Made by a program: the position numbers and the translations under genes
Shown: positions 1 through 8,338 of the stretch, one piece after another
How the letters are laid out: each line of letters starts with the position of its first letter
Position numbering within the stretch: position 1 is the stretch's first letter
Assembly (NCBI GenBank): GCA_050305405.1
Contig: JBNLFG010000016.1
Span: 1 to 64,000, forward strand
Reading direction: 5' to 3'
Source of the DNA: Desulfolinea sp050305405
GTDB taxonomy: Bacteria; Chloroflexota; Anaerolineae; Anaerolineales; Villigracilaceae
DNA length: 64,000 nt
Notes under the pieces: generated by a model
What the model saw: only the letters and a program-made list of their open reading frames with translations
What the model was told of the DNA's origin: nothing
The model's database searches: none

Positions 1-40
1 TTGGTTTCGATACGGCGAAAAGCATCGCCTACTCAACCAA
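1..40. repeat. REP-like palindromic repeat (may be cut by window edge)
   Basis: A short hairpin with TTGGTT (1-6) pairing AACCAA (35-40) encloses a TTTCGATAC...GCCTACTC core. The same core with a different closing stem recurs at 23945-23992. This is the shape of dispersed REP-like intergenic palindromes. The left boundary cannot be seen because the window begins here. Confidence 0.5.
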
Positions 41-185
41 CGAGCGCCCTTATCAAGAAAAGTGTCATGTCGCTAGAGAAAATATAAAATTATCCCAATG
101 GGTATATGATTCAACAAGTTGGTAAAAATTAAAAATCTCTTATCAAGTATTTATCTTTTATTAAGTTCTTTTTTTGAAATCCCCG

Positions 186-302
186 TATACTTTAGGAGCA
201 TTCTCCTCAATACCAACCGCGCCGGAGCTGGGCCGCTCCAAAGCGCGGTTTTGGTTTAAACACAAAGCCCGTTTTTGCAAATTGCAAAAACGGGCTTTTC
301 GT
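186..302 (+). ncRNA. candidate structured small RNA with own terminator
   Basis: A -10-like TATACT (186-191) is followed within about 110 nt by three consecutive hairpins: AGGAG/CTCCT (about 194-207), AACCGCGC (215-222) pairing GCGCGGTT (243-250) with an inner GGAG/CTCC helix, and the terminator at 264-298. No convincing ORF occupies the stretch and no downstream plus-strand gene follows, because the next gene is convergent. The -35 is weak and no known RNA family was recognised. The hairpins could also be a 3' remnant of a gene left of the window. The rest of 41-185 is AT-rich and shows nothing else. Confidence 0.35.
264..300. terminator. bidirectional intrinsic terminator
   Basis: A perfect 17-bp inverted repeat (264-280 with 282-298) has T-rich flanks on both sides. 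It lies just beyond the stop codon of the minus-strand subtilase and at the end of the candidate plus-strand RNA, so it can serve both. Confidence 0.8.
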
Positions 303-319
303 TTTAATTTGTGATGAGA

Positions 320-2515
320 TTAGGGATTGGCAACCGTAACAGAGGAAACCACATTCAGAGCAGCGTCATAGTAGTAACCAGTCGCAGCAAGATCGCTGAC
401 GGTGAAGGTTGCAGGTGAAGTCACCTTGGTACGCGGAGTCACAACGGTGCAAGAACCGCTGGCGTCAGTAACGCAGCTTGATGCACCCGTATAACTACCA
501 CTCCAAACACCGCTTACAGTTACATTCGCAACTGCGGCGCCATTAGCATCCAAAACTTGAACGGAAGCATTTGCTGCCCAGAAACGGCGATTAATAACGG
601 TAGCTGAACCAGTCATGTTTGCAACATACATAGCAACATCTTCAGTCCCGGAGCCGTCATCAACGGTCACAACAATGCTATCACTGCTGGTGTTCGCGCC
701 AGAATCGGTCACTTCAGCCGTAATGGTATGCGTTCCATCGCTAAGTACAGTACTAAAGGAAGCGCCTGTACCAATTTGCCCATCCAGGCTGGACATCCAG
801 ACCAAGCTGCTGCTTAGATCACCATCTTCTACGTCAGATGCGGAACCGGCGAAGGAGATAGACTCACCAGAGGTAAATGAAGCCCCACTTGCAGGGCTGC
901 TAATATTCACAACAGGCGCATTATCGATAGTTCCACCACCCGTCAGAGCAGCAATCGCATCATAAGCCTGAACCAAGCCAAAACCATAGTCTGTATCGCG
1001 ACCTGCATTACCGAGGTCTTGTGCGGTGGTTGCAAGTACGTCGCGGATTTCAACATTGGTTGCGGTCGGGTCTGCGCTCCAAACCAGAGCAGCGACGGCG
1101 GAGGTATGCGGGGTCGCCATGGAAGTACCATCATAGTACTCATAACCGCTAACCTGCTCAATGTATTCGCTTGAAATAGTGCCTACTGCGCCAAGTTTGT
1201 TGGCAACGAGGTACTGTCCATCTTCCTGACTGATGCTCAAAGCAACAATGCTTGAGGAAGCGCCATCGCCCAATGTACCAAGGAAGTTCCCAGGTTCATT
1301 GTTATAGAGTACAGCCGCTGCACCACCGCTGTTCTGAACATTCATTACTTTATCGTAGAAGGAAATATCGCCGCGTTCACAGAGAACAACTTTGCCAGCC
1401 CATGCACCGGTTGATGTACAAAGACCACCATCCACAAGAGCAGCACTCGCCGTTCCACGTGCGGCATATTCAATATGGTTTGCTGCGTAGGTAACGCCAT
1501 CAACTGTCAGGCTGGAAATATCCATATACGGGACAGTGCTAAGAACAGCAACGCCAGGAGCTGCCAATTCGACCTGGTCGTTCTTCTGTGAGAAATCGGC
1601 AACCAGTTTATCTTCATCAATCGCCGCTACAGAAACAACGGAATCATAAGAAGCCGGGTATGAGTAACCCGTGGTGCCATCATTCCCTGCTGCAGCAATG
1701 GAAAGAATACCATTTGCATATAAGGTATCGAAACCACGTTCTTCAGTATTATTCTTGCTACCGCCACCAAGACTCATGCTGATAACATTTGCGCCAGCAT
1801 CTGCACAGCGGTTGGCAGCATCAATCAGCGTGGACGAATACGCCCAGTCGCCATCGTCACCAAAAACACGAACGGAATAAACATTAACTGTGCCCGGGGT
1901 AACCCCAATAACACCCAATGCATTATTCATCGCAGCGATCGTGCCCGCAACATGAGAACCGTGCCCGCTATAGTCACTTGCCCAAGGCAGATTACCATCG
2001 TAGCCATCTACGTTAACGCCAGCCAGATCTTCGTGACCAGTGAAGAAGCCTGAATCAATGATACAAACTGTGCGATTGGCACCAGTGGGAGCACCAGCAT
2101 CAACCACACCATCACGATCAGCGTCCCAAACATCGCGGGCCTGAACCATGTCAACGCCAAAAGGAACGACCTGATCAGGAAGCTCAACATTCGGCGTAAC
2201 AGATTCGTTTATCCCGACAGGGAAACGCGGGGCATCTTCTTCAACCATGACGATATTCGGATTATGGCTCAAACCAGCCAAGGCCGCTTCTGGAACGGTA
2301 ACAGCAATCGTTCGCAGCGCATCAAACTCGAAATGAACTTGTCCATTGGCATTGCCGAGAAGCTTTTGCGCTTCAGCTTTTTTGCCGGGTGCAAATTGCA
2401 CCAAAACGCGCACCCGCCCCTCATCATTGCTGGTATAAGCTACAGGTGTAGCAACAGCACTGAAAAGAAAAGCTAAAGTTAGAGCAAATCCTAATACAGT
2501 CGTCAAACGTTTCAT
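320..2515 (-). CDS. secreted subtilisin-like serine protease (S8 family)
   Basis: This is a secreted endopeptidase of 731 aa. The start at 2515 is chosen because GGAGG lies just upstream and a signal peptide (about residues 1-25) follows; an upstream in-frame extension would cover the leader hairpin. In order: an I9-type propeptide (about 34-96), then the S8 domain with Asp154 (IIDSG), His185 (GHGSHVAG), oxyanion Asn278 (AAGND) and Ser465 (GTSMATPH). A PA-like insert (about 340-440) lies between the Asn and the Ser. Downstream are an Ig/PKD-like domain (about 535-630) and a C-terminal Big-like beta domain, probably for surface display or substrate contact. All catalytic residues are present, so it should be active. 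It is transcribed alone from the promoter at 2587-2615. Confidence 0.93.
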   Translation of the reverse strand: MKRLTTVLGFALTLAFLFSAVATPVAYTSNDEGRVRVLVQFAPGKKAEAQKLLGNANGQVHFEFDALRTIAVTVPEAALAGLSHNPNIVMVEEDAPRFPVGINESVTPNVELPDQVVPFGVDMVQARDVWDADRDGVVDAGAPTGANRTVCIIDSGFFTGHEDLAGVNVDGYDGNLPWASDYSGHGSHVAGTIAAMNNALGVIGVTPGTVNVYSVRVFGDDGDWAYSSTLIDAANRCADAGANVISMSLGGGSKNNTEERGFDTLYANGILSIAAAGNDGTTGYSYPASYDSVVSVAAIDEDKLVADFSQKNDQVELAAPGVAVLSTVPYMDISSLTVDGVTYAANHIEYAARGTASAALVDGGLCTSTGAWAGKVVLCERGDISFYDKVMNVQNSGGAAAVLYNNEPGNFLGTLGDGASSSIVALSISQEDGQYLVANKLGAVGTISSEYIEQVSGYEYYDGTSMATPHTSAVAALVWSADPTATNVEIRDVLATTAQDLGNAGRDTDYGFGLVQAYDAIAALTGGGTIDNAPVVNISSPASGASFTSGESISFAGSASDVEDGDLSSSLVWMSSLDGQIGTGASFSTVLSDGTHTITAEVTDSGANTSSDSIVVTVDDGSGTEDVAMYVANMTGSATVINRRFWAANASVQVLDANGAAVANVTVSGVWSGSYTGASSCVTDASGSCTVVTPRTKVTSPATFTVSDLAATGYYYDAALNVVSSVTVANP

Positions 2516-2558
2516 TTTATCCTCCAATTGGGTTGAATAGGGTGGAACAATGGGAAAA

Positions 2559-2615
2559 GACACCTTACATTTGCGCAAGGTGTCTTATTATGCCTTCGAA
2601 AAAGCATGACGTCAA
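2559..2615 (-). promoter_or_regulatory. subtilase promoter with hairpin at mRNA 5' end
   Basis: On the minus strand, -35 TTGACG (2610-2615) and -10 CATAAT (2587-2592) are separated by 17 nt. The predicted start (about 2580) falls at a GACACCTT/AAGGTGTC hairpin (2559-2584), so the transcript would begin inside or directly before a stable stem followed by TTTT. The stem could protect the 5' end, or act as a terminator of the upstream gene or an attenuator. Confidence 0.6.
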
Positions 2616-2703
2616 CAATTATTGACAATATTAGAAAACTCTAATCTTTTATTTACACTCTGTTTTACACCCTTCCTAAGAGACATTTCAATGATAATTA
2701 TAC

Positions 2704-5700
2704 TTATCGGCGGCGTACCGCCAACATAGTCAGATCATCGGCTGGGGGTAGGGTATCCATAAACTTTTTCAGATGCGTTTCAATTTCATCGAGACTGGCT
2801 TTCAGGCTCCCGTTCTCAACCGAGAAAGCAGCTTTCAAACGCGCTTCACCAAAAAGCTGTCCAGCGGGCGAGAAGGCTTCAGTAACCCCATCGGTATAAA
2901 GCAAGAGACTATCCCCTGCCAGCAATTGGATCGTGTGCTGCTCGATCTCCGTCCCTTCCAACACGCCCAGTGCCATGCCTGTACGCGTCAATCGGATTAT
3001 CTCGCCAGTAGCTTTTTGCAGCCAGAAAGGTGGATTGTGCCCAGCGTTTGCGTAGATAAATTCGCCAGTATCCAGCGACAAAACGCCATAGACAGCCGTC
3101 ACAAACATGCCTTGTTGCGTGTCCGGGATCAGGAGATCGTTTACACGGCGCAATGCTTCGGCCGGGCATTCTGTATCTTTAACGGCAGCATGTACCAACG
3201 TCCGTGTGAGCGACATAAAAAGCGCCGCGGGGATGCCCTTATCCGCCACATCCGCAATGAAGAGACCAAGACGCCGGTCCGCTAATTCGATCACATCATA
3301 GAAATCGCCCCCGACCTGTCTTGCTGGTTGCCAACGACCGGCAACTTCCCAACCCGGATCTTCGGGGAGCAACTCCGGAATGAAGGTTTTCTGAATCTCC
3401 CGCGCAACTTCGACTTCATGTTGCAGTCGCTCACGAGCGACCATCTCGACCTGCAAACGGTCATTCTGGATGGAGAGGGCTGCCTGCTGCGCAATACCGG
3501 TAATAATTTCAAGGCGTCGCGCGCGAAAACGACGCCCGCCTGGTGCTTCTTCCGCCAAAAGAACGCCAAAGAGATCATCCTTGATCTTCAGGGGGACAGC
3601 CATGAGCAAGTCGGCATCGCTGTTGATGAACTCGTCCATGCCATCGTCCCAGGGTGGAGAAATATCAAGCCATGAAATCGGCGTGGAGCCGACGCCGTAA
3701 AGCCGCAGCAGAATGGTACTGGCCTCCCGCACGCCATCCAAAAGCGGGAATTCACCCGGCGTGTAAATATCTTCCCAGACAAGGAATTTATCTTCTTCCG
3801 AAAGTCCGTATTGTTGAGAGCAGGCGTATCGCTGTATATTCTCATCCCAAAGGTAAAGCGCACAGCGTTCTACACCAACAAGGATGGGCATCACGCGGAT
3901 GATCGCCTCGAGAATTTCGTTGAGATCGCCTTTGCTTGCAACTGCGCGCGCAACCTGCAACAAGGCTGCCGATGCATATGCCTGCTCCTGAATCGAGTCG
4001 TAAAGGCGCGCATTCTCAATGGCGACAGCTGCATAGCTCGCAAAAGTAGAGGTGATGGCCTGTGCTTCATGCCCATAGCGCCCGGGGGTACTGTGCGCAA
4101 GATTCAGCACACCAACAGGTCGATCGCCTACATGCAATGGCGCCGCGATGGACGAGTAATTGGCATCAAAACCACCTGCCAGACCAGAAGGGTCGATCGC
4201 GTCTTCAGGTTTGCGAATAACAGGCTCCTGTGAGAGCAATGCGCGCGCTAATGAGATCGAGGCATCTGCTGAGGTTCGGCGCGCAAGTTTGAGAGCAGCC
4301 GGTTCCAAACCATGTGCAGCGGCGAGATAAAGGTCACCTTCTTCTTTCAGCAGCCAAAGCGCAGAAACTTCGCTAGGCAGGGAACGCTCCAACTCGGTCA
4401 GGATCGCATCAAAAACCTGATCAACATTGACATTATCCGAGAGCAGACCTGCAACTTCACGCAAGCTGTCTGCAACCTGACGACGCCAACGCTCGGAACG
4501 ATAGAGATCGGCATTGTGAATGGCGACGGCAATATTGTCTCCCAGGGCTTCAAAGAGTAGCAAATCGTCATGCGAGAAGGCATCCAGATGGTCACTTTGG
4601 ACATCCAAAACACCTTTGATTTCATTGCCAAAAACCAGGGGGACAACGATTTCTGATTTTGTTTTTTCGGGTGGCAATGAGGAAGGGCGATAGCGCACCT
4701 CTTTTGAGACATCGTTCGCCAAAACCGATTCTTTATTACGCGCCACCCACGGAACAAGCCCCTGTGGATCATCCAGATCAAGAGAGTAGCCAGCGAGGGC
4801 TTCGCGATGTTTTCCACTGCCTGCTTCATAGTTAATGCGACGGCGGTTATGATGGACGGTAAAGAGATGTACGTGGGGATAACCGAAACGCTCAGTCAAG
4901 AGCGCGGCAACATCATCCATCAGCTTTGCCAGATCAAGGCTCGAAGTTGCCTTCTTGTTGACTTCGGCGATCACGTCCATTTGTTCAGCGCGACGCAGCA
5001 GGATAGCGTAGACACGTGCACTTTCGATGGCAACAGCGACGTTATCCGCCAGAGCCTGTAAGACGAGCAAATCGTTCGGATGGAAAGCATTCAGTCGATC
5101 GCTCTGGATGTCAAGGACGCCCAAGCGACGCTCTTCGATCTTAAGCGGGAGCACGATCTCGGATTTGGTTTCAGGCAAGGCAGCCAGGAAACGGAACCGC
5201 GGCTCGGCTTCGACATCCGCGCAGACGACTTCTTCTCCGCTTTGAGCGACACTGCCAATCAGACCTTCGCCAAGTTTGATCTCTAAAACGGGAGGCGTCT
5301 GCTCTGCACTGTTGCGAAATGCACCTGCACTGGAGCGAAAATGCAAAACATCATTTCCGGCATCAACCGTAAAAACCGCAACATAATAATAATTAAAGGT
5401 TTGCTGGATCAACTGCGTGACGCGCTTTGCGAGCTCGTCCACATCCATGACGTTGGCGATTTGAGTGCTAACCTGCCGCACAAGATGTAACTGCCCCATA
5501 CGCCAATGTTCGACGGCGACGCGATGGGCGGCTACCAGAGATAAAGCAGCGATTCCTGCAATCCCCTCAAGTGCATCCAATTCTTCTGGCGTGAAGGCAT
5601 CCTCCGCTGCACGGGCAACTTGCAGCGTCCCCATAACAAAGCCATGATCTTTAAAGGGCAAGGCGACAATCGCTTTTTGCGCATCAGAGGCCTGCACCAA

Positions 5701-6351
5701 CCCGCTGCGTTCGATGGCTTGCGCCATCCACATCGTGGAAGGTTCTGTGGGGAAGATCGGCGCTTCTTCCCAATCAGGCAGGCGGAAGAGGTTTTCGTCC
5801 AACCAGATATCAACATCGCCATCCACCAGACGCGCAACCATCTGCTCAATGCGGTTGCGTTGGGCCGCCAATGAGCGCGTATCAAGCAACTTCTCACCGA
5901 GGGCGGTTAGTTTGAGCCAATCGGGGGTGCGGGGTATGACATTGGTAGAATCGCGTTTTTTGGTGAGCACAAGAATATTGCCGCTTTCCCCCACGGTTTT
6001 GTGATCCGTTTCGTCCATCAGGTTGTTAATCAGGAAAATGCCCAGGCCGCCCACCTGCCGTTCGGACAGAGGCAAGTCTACGTCCGGGGGCGTGACGGCG
6101 TCCACATCAAAGGGCTTGCCTTCATCCTGAATAGTGATCTTGAGCACATCTGGCGTGATCTCACAATTAATCCTGATCTCAGCATCTGATTCCCCACCAT
6201 AGGCATAGTCGATGATATTCGTGCAGGCTTCATCCACCGCAAGCTGAACGGCGTAAACGGCTTTGTCGCCAAGTGCAGCATTGCGTGCCGCCTGCGCGAC
6301 AAAGGTGCGAATATCATCGAGCGATGTATATTTAGCGTGGAAAGTTTGCAT
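2704..6351 (-). CDS. fusion of RsbW-like kinase, five GAF domains and SpoIIE/RsbU phosphatase
   Basis: This protein of about 1215 aa combines both opposing enzymes of a partner-switching pathway. Residues 1-134 are an anti-sigma-factor-type HATPase with N-box EACTN (41-45), DEGKP (76-80) and GGLGIFLI (101-108). Five GAF-like sensor domains follow (about 145-285, 300-455, 465-625, 635-795, 805-965). A short coiled linker then leads to a PP2C-type SpoIIE/RsbU domain (about 975-1215) with GGDFYD (Asp1016), DVADKG (Asp1034) and ADD (about 1204-1206). From family knowledge, the kinase would phosphorylate a STAS antagonist and the phosphatase would reverse it; the STAS gene lies just upstream at 6414-6749. 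ATG 6351 is preferred over an upstream TTG, which lies inside the terminator stem. No sigma factor is visible nearby, so the output is unknown. Confidence 0.9.
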   Translation of the reverse strand: MQTFHAKYTSLDDIRTFVAQAARNAALGDKAVYAVQLAVDEACTNIIDYAYGGESDAEIRINCEITPDVLKITIQDEGKPFDVDAVTPPDVDLPLSERQVGGLGIFLINNLMDETDHKTVGESGNILVLTKKRDSTNVIPRTPDWLKLTALGEKLLDTRSLAAQRNRIEQMVARLVDGDVDIWLDENLFRLPDWEEAPIFPTEPSTMWMAQAIERSGLVQASDAQKAIVALPFKDHGFVMGTLQVARAAEDAFTPEELDALEGIAGIAALSLVAAHRVAVEHWRMGQLHLVRQVSTQIANVMDVDELAKRVTQLIQQTFNYYYVAVFTVDAGNDVLHFRSSAGAFRNSAEQTPPVLEIKLGEGLIGSVAQSGEEVVCADVEAEPRFRFLAALPETKSEIVLPLKIEERRLGVLDIQSDRLNAFHPNDLLVLQALADNVAVAIESARVYAILLRRAEQMDVIAEVNKKATSSLDLAKLMDDVAALLTERFGYPHVHLFTVHHNRRRINYEAGSGKHREALAGYSLDLDDPQGLVPWVARNKESVLANDVSKEVRYRPSSLPPEKTKSEIVVPLVFGNEIKGVLDVQSDHLDAFSHDDLLLFEALGDNIAVAIHNADLYRSERWRRQVADSLREVAGLLSDNVNVDQVFDAILTELERSLPSEVSALWLLKEEGDLYLAAAHGLEPAALKLARRTSADASISLARALLSQEPVIRKPEDAIDPSGLAGGFDANYSSIAAPLHVGDRPVGVLNLAHSTPGRYGHEAQAITSTFASYAAVAIENARLYDSIQEQAYASAALLQVARAVASKGDLNEILEAIIRVMPILVGVERCALYLWDENIQRYACSQQYGLSEEDKFLVWEDIYTPGEFPLLDGVREASTILLRLYGVGSTPISWLDISPPWDDGMDEFINSDADLLMAVPLKIKDDLFGVLLAEEAPGGRRFRARRLEIITGIAQQAALSIQNDRLQVEMVARERLQHEVEVAREIQKTFIPELLPEDPGWEVAGRWQPARQVGGDFYDVIELADRRLGLFIADVADKGIPAALFMSLTRTLVHAAVKDTECPAEALRRVNDLLIPDTQQGMFVTAVYGVLSLDTGEFIYANAGHNPPFWLQKATGEIIRLTRTGMALGVLEGTEIEQHTIQLLAGDSLLLYTDGVTEAFSPAGQLFGEARLKAAFSVENGSLKASLDEIETHLKKFMDTLPPADDLTMLAVRRR

Positions 6352-6361
6352 GAGGTGAAAG

Positions 6362-6393
6362 AAAAGCCGTCCTACCAACGCAAGACGGCTTTT
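6362..6393 (-). terminator. intrinsic terminator between STAS and kinase/phosphatase genes
   Basis: AAAAGCCGTC (6362-6371) pairs with GACGGCTTTT (6384-6393), followed on the minus strand by a TTTTCTTT run. It ends about 10 nt before the ATG of the kinase/phosphatase gene, so that gene is either read through at reduced level or has a promoter inside this short gap. Confidence 0.7.
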
Positions 6394-6413
6394 AAGATGT
6401 CAGTTAGAGTGGA

Positions 6414-6749
6414 TTAGAAATGTCCGACAGCGGGGGTAACGTCATCGTAAATGCTAAAAAGCGGCAGGAAGCCCGCCAAATCAAAGGCGTCTTTAATTAA
6501 CTCAGGCACAACAGCAAGGACAACTTCACCACGTCCCATTTTTTTGCACTCTTTTTGGGTCGCCAGTAAAATGCGCATACCTGCACTGGACATATATTCA
6601 ACACCGCTCATATCAAGTACGATCTTATAACGCCCGTCTTTAGTGACGGCTTCAAGCGCTTCCCCTAATTTTGCAGCGGTGGCGCTATCAATGCGCCCCT
6701 TAGCGGTGACCAGATCACACTGTTTGAATTTTTGAGTTGTGGTTTCCAT
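6414..6749 (-). CDS. STAS-domain anti-sigma factor antagonist
   Basis: A single-domain STAS protein of 111 aa, the usual length for SpoIIAA/RsbV relatives. The start at 6749 is supported by GGAGG 6-8 nt upstream. The motif YMSSAGMRIL places the predicted phosphorylation serine at residue 54 or 55, within the canonical D-x-S-x-x-x-x-x-S-S-A-G context. In the family, the unphosphorylated form sequesters an RsbW-type kinase and frees its partner. The kinase and its phosphatase are fused in the next gene downstream, separated by a terminator-like hairpin, which suggests the adaptor is made in excess over the large enzyme. The product is cytoplasmic. Confidence 0.92.
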   Translation of the reverse strand: METTTQKFKQCDLVTAKGRIDSATAAKLGEALEAVTKDGRYKIVLDMSGVEYMSSAGMRILLATQKECKKMGRGEVVLAVVPELIKDAFDLAGFLPLFSIYDDVTPAVGHF

Positions 6750-6846
6750 TCTTCCTCCAGACAAAAAGGTTATTTTATAAAACAAGCACAGGGATAACAG
6801 CAAAAATTATAACATTGAAAAGATGCCTCAGGGAGCATCCCAAAGA

Positions 6847-6875
6847 TTGACACACCCTAGCACATCAGGTATCCT
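6847..6875 (+). promoter_or_regulatory. promoter of SRP RNA gene
   Basis: A consensus -35 TTGACA (6847-6852) and -10 TATCCT (6870-6875) are spaced by 17 nt. They place the start at about 6882, exactly at the 5' end of the SRP RNA helix. Confidence 0.8.
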
Positions 6876-6881
6876 TGCATC

Positions 6882-6985
6882 CGTCTGGGCAGCCCGGCGC
6901 GGCGGAAGCCTCTCAACTCCGCCAGGTCCGAGAGGAAGCAACGGTACGGAGGTCGCTCCGGGTGCCGCCGGTTCCTGCCCAGACA
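6882..6985 (+). ncRNA. ffs: signal recognition particle RNA (small bacterial type)
   Basis: A roughly 104-nt RNA of the 4.5S type. The terminal helix is GTCTGGGCAG (6883-6892) with CTGCCCAGAC (6975-6984). The apical domain carries the invariant Ffh-binding signature CCAGGTCCG followed by GAGAGGAAGCAACGG, that is, the tetraloop plus the GGAAGCA side of the asymmetric loop. It scaffolds Ffh and FtsY for co-translational membrane targeting. A strong promoter lies directly upstream and a T-rich stretch directly downstream. Two overlapping open frames in this stretch are artefacts. Confidence 0.92.
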
Positions 6986-7006
6986 TTTTCATTTCACAGG
7001 TTACTC

Positions 7007-7354
7007 ATGTCTCGTTGGCTTCAAGCACTCATCATCGCCATTTTCGGTCTTGCCGCCGGTCTCTTTTACGGCTGGCGAGTTGCCCCTGTGGAATACGTCA
7101 ACACCACCCCGGATACGCTGCATCAAGACTATAAAAATGAATACACACTGATGGTCGCCGAGGCCTTTCAAAGACATGGCGATCTTGATCTCGCTGCGCG
7201 CCAGCTAGCCCTCCTGGGCAGCGCACACCCCGCCGAAATCATTCAAACCAGCCTCGATACAGCAAACTTCTCTGACAAAGAAATAGAGCTTCTGACTGCT
7301 TTATTGGATCCAATCAAAGCGTGGCAACCCTCTTTGGGAGACACGACCCCATGA
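7007..7354 (+). CDS. small membrane-anchored protein, unknown function
   Basis: A 115-aa protein with one N-terminal membrane segment (about residues 5-22) and a short helical domain outside. The start at 7007 is chosen because longer versions would run through the SRP RNA. The sequence after the anchor (VAPxEYVNTxPDxLxxDYKxxY) closely resembles the beginning of the next gene, so the two are tandem paralogues. The helical part (GDLDLAARQLALLG) looks like one tetratricopeptide-like helix pair. The stop overlaps the next start in ATGA, implying translational coupling. No known family was recognised. Confidence 0.75.
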   Translation: MSRWLQALIIAIFGLAAGLFYGWRVAPVEYVNTTPDTLHQDYKNEYTLMVAEAFQRHGDLDLAARQLALLGSAHPAEIIQTSLDTANFSDKEIELLTALLDPIKAWQPSLGDTTP

Positions 7355-8217
7355 AGTCCGAACGCATCCCCTGGCATCTACTCGCCGGACTCGTTCTTGG
7401 ACTTGGGCTGGGTCTCGTTATCTCATGGGTAATCGCCCCTGCACAATATACCGATACCCCGCCCTCCATCTTACGCGACGATTTCAAAGACTCCTACCGC
7501 GCCCTAATCGCCTCCGCCTACGCCTCGATGGACGATCTTGAGCGCGCCGAAGAACGTCTCGCCACCCTTGGCGATGCTAACCCTGTCGAAGCGCTAACCG
7601 TCCAGGCGCAGCGCGAACTGGCAGCTGGAAACACAACCAAAAGCGAAGCCCTCGCGCAATTGGCAAATGATCTGGCGCAACAATACGCAGCCATCACAGT
7701 CAGCCCGACCAGCACACGCTTCCTGACCCAAACCCCGGGACCCACCCGCACACAAAGACCGGTCTCCACTCAGGGAACGGAAGATGTCAACGCCACCCCC
7801 GAAGCGCCCATCGCCACATTGACGGCAATCCCGATCTCTACGCGCACCCCAGCCGCCACAGCGACAGCCATTCCAACCGTGGGCGCGCCCTACATCCTCG
7901 TCACACAAGATGAGATTTGCAGCACAAATCTCTCGGAAGGGCTGCTGATGGTCTTCGTCAGCGATGCAGCGCAGAAGCCCGTCTCTGGCGCAGAGATCGT
8001 CATCGAATGGGATGGCAACGAAGAGCATTTCTTTACAGGGCTCAAACCCGAGTTGGGCAATGGCTACGCCGACTTTTCGATGCAGCCAAATCAGAGCTAC
8101 GCCCTGCGGCTGGCAGCCGGCAGCACTGCAACAGGCGGTCTTAGTGCGCCTCCCTGTCAGGACAGCAACGGCAATCATTATTGGGGCAGCTTACGCTTGA
8201 AATTCCAGCAACCATAA
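7351..8217 (+). CDS. membrane-anchored protein with helical repeat, Thr/Pro linker and C-terminal beta domain
   Basis: A 288-aa paralogue of the preceding gene, overlapping it by ATGA. An N-terminal membrane helix (about 9-30) and a helical segment (AYASMDDLERAEERLATLG) are followed by a Thr/Pro-rich linker (about 125-180) and a C-terminal domain of roughly 100 aa starting near PYILVTQDE. That domain has two Cys and reads like an all-beta carboxypeptidase-regulatory or Ig-type fold (PVSGAEIVIEW). The layout suggests a protein anchored in the membrane with a domain exposed at the surface. Function unknown. Confidence 0.75.
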   Translation: MKSERIPWHLLAGLVLGLGLGLVISWVIAPAQYTDTPPSILRDDFKDSYRALIASAYASMDDLERAEERLATLGDANPVEALTVQAQRELAAGNTTKSEALAQLANDLAQQYAAITVSPTSTRFLTQTPGPTRTQRPVSTQGTEDVNATPEAPIATLTAIPISTRTPAATATAIPTVGAPYILVTQDEICSTNLSEGLLMVFVSDAAQKPVSGAEIVIEWDGNEEHFFTGLKPELGNGYADFSMQPNQSYALRLAAGSTATGGLSAPPCQDSNGNHYWGSLRLKFQQP

Positions 8218-8326
8218 ACGCCCGCTAAAGCGCACGCTTCGCAAACTCCACTTTTAGAATTTTTGGCAGGCTGGGTAGAGCTTAAGTTGCCAATTATGCC
8301 CTCTTTCATCTTTCTACCTTCCCCCT

Positions 8327-8338
8327 TATAATCGCACC
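8327..8338 (+). promoter_or_regulatory. -10 box placing transcription start at the ATG
   Basis: TATAAT (8327-8332) ends six bases before the ATG at 8339, so the mRNA of the VanW gene is probably leaderless. No clear -35 is visible at standard spacing. Confidence 0.55.

Noticed and set aside
615..965. Open frames opposite the subtilase and other long genes
   Set aside because: Antisense shadows: no ribosome-binding site, no recognisable domain, and full overlap with well-supported genes.
6823..7006. Two open frames overlapping the region before the small membrane-protein gene
   Set aside because: The stretch is the SRP RNA gene with a consensus promoter. The coding start is the ATG at 7007.
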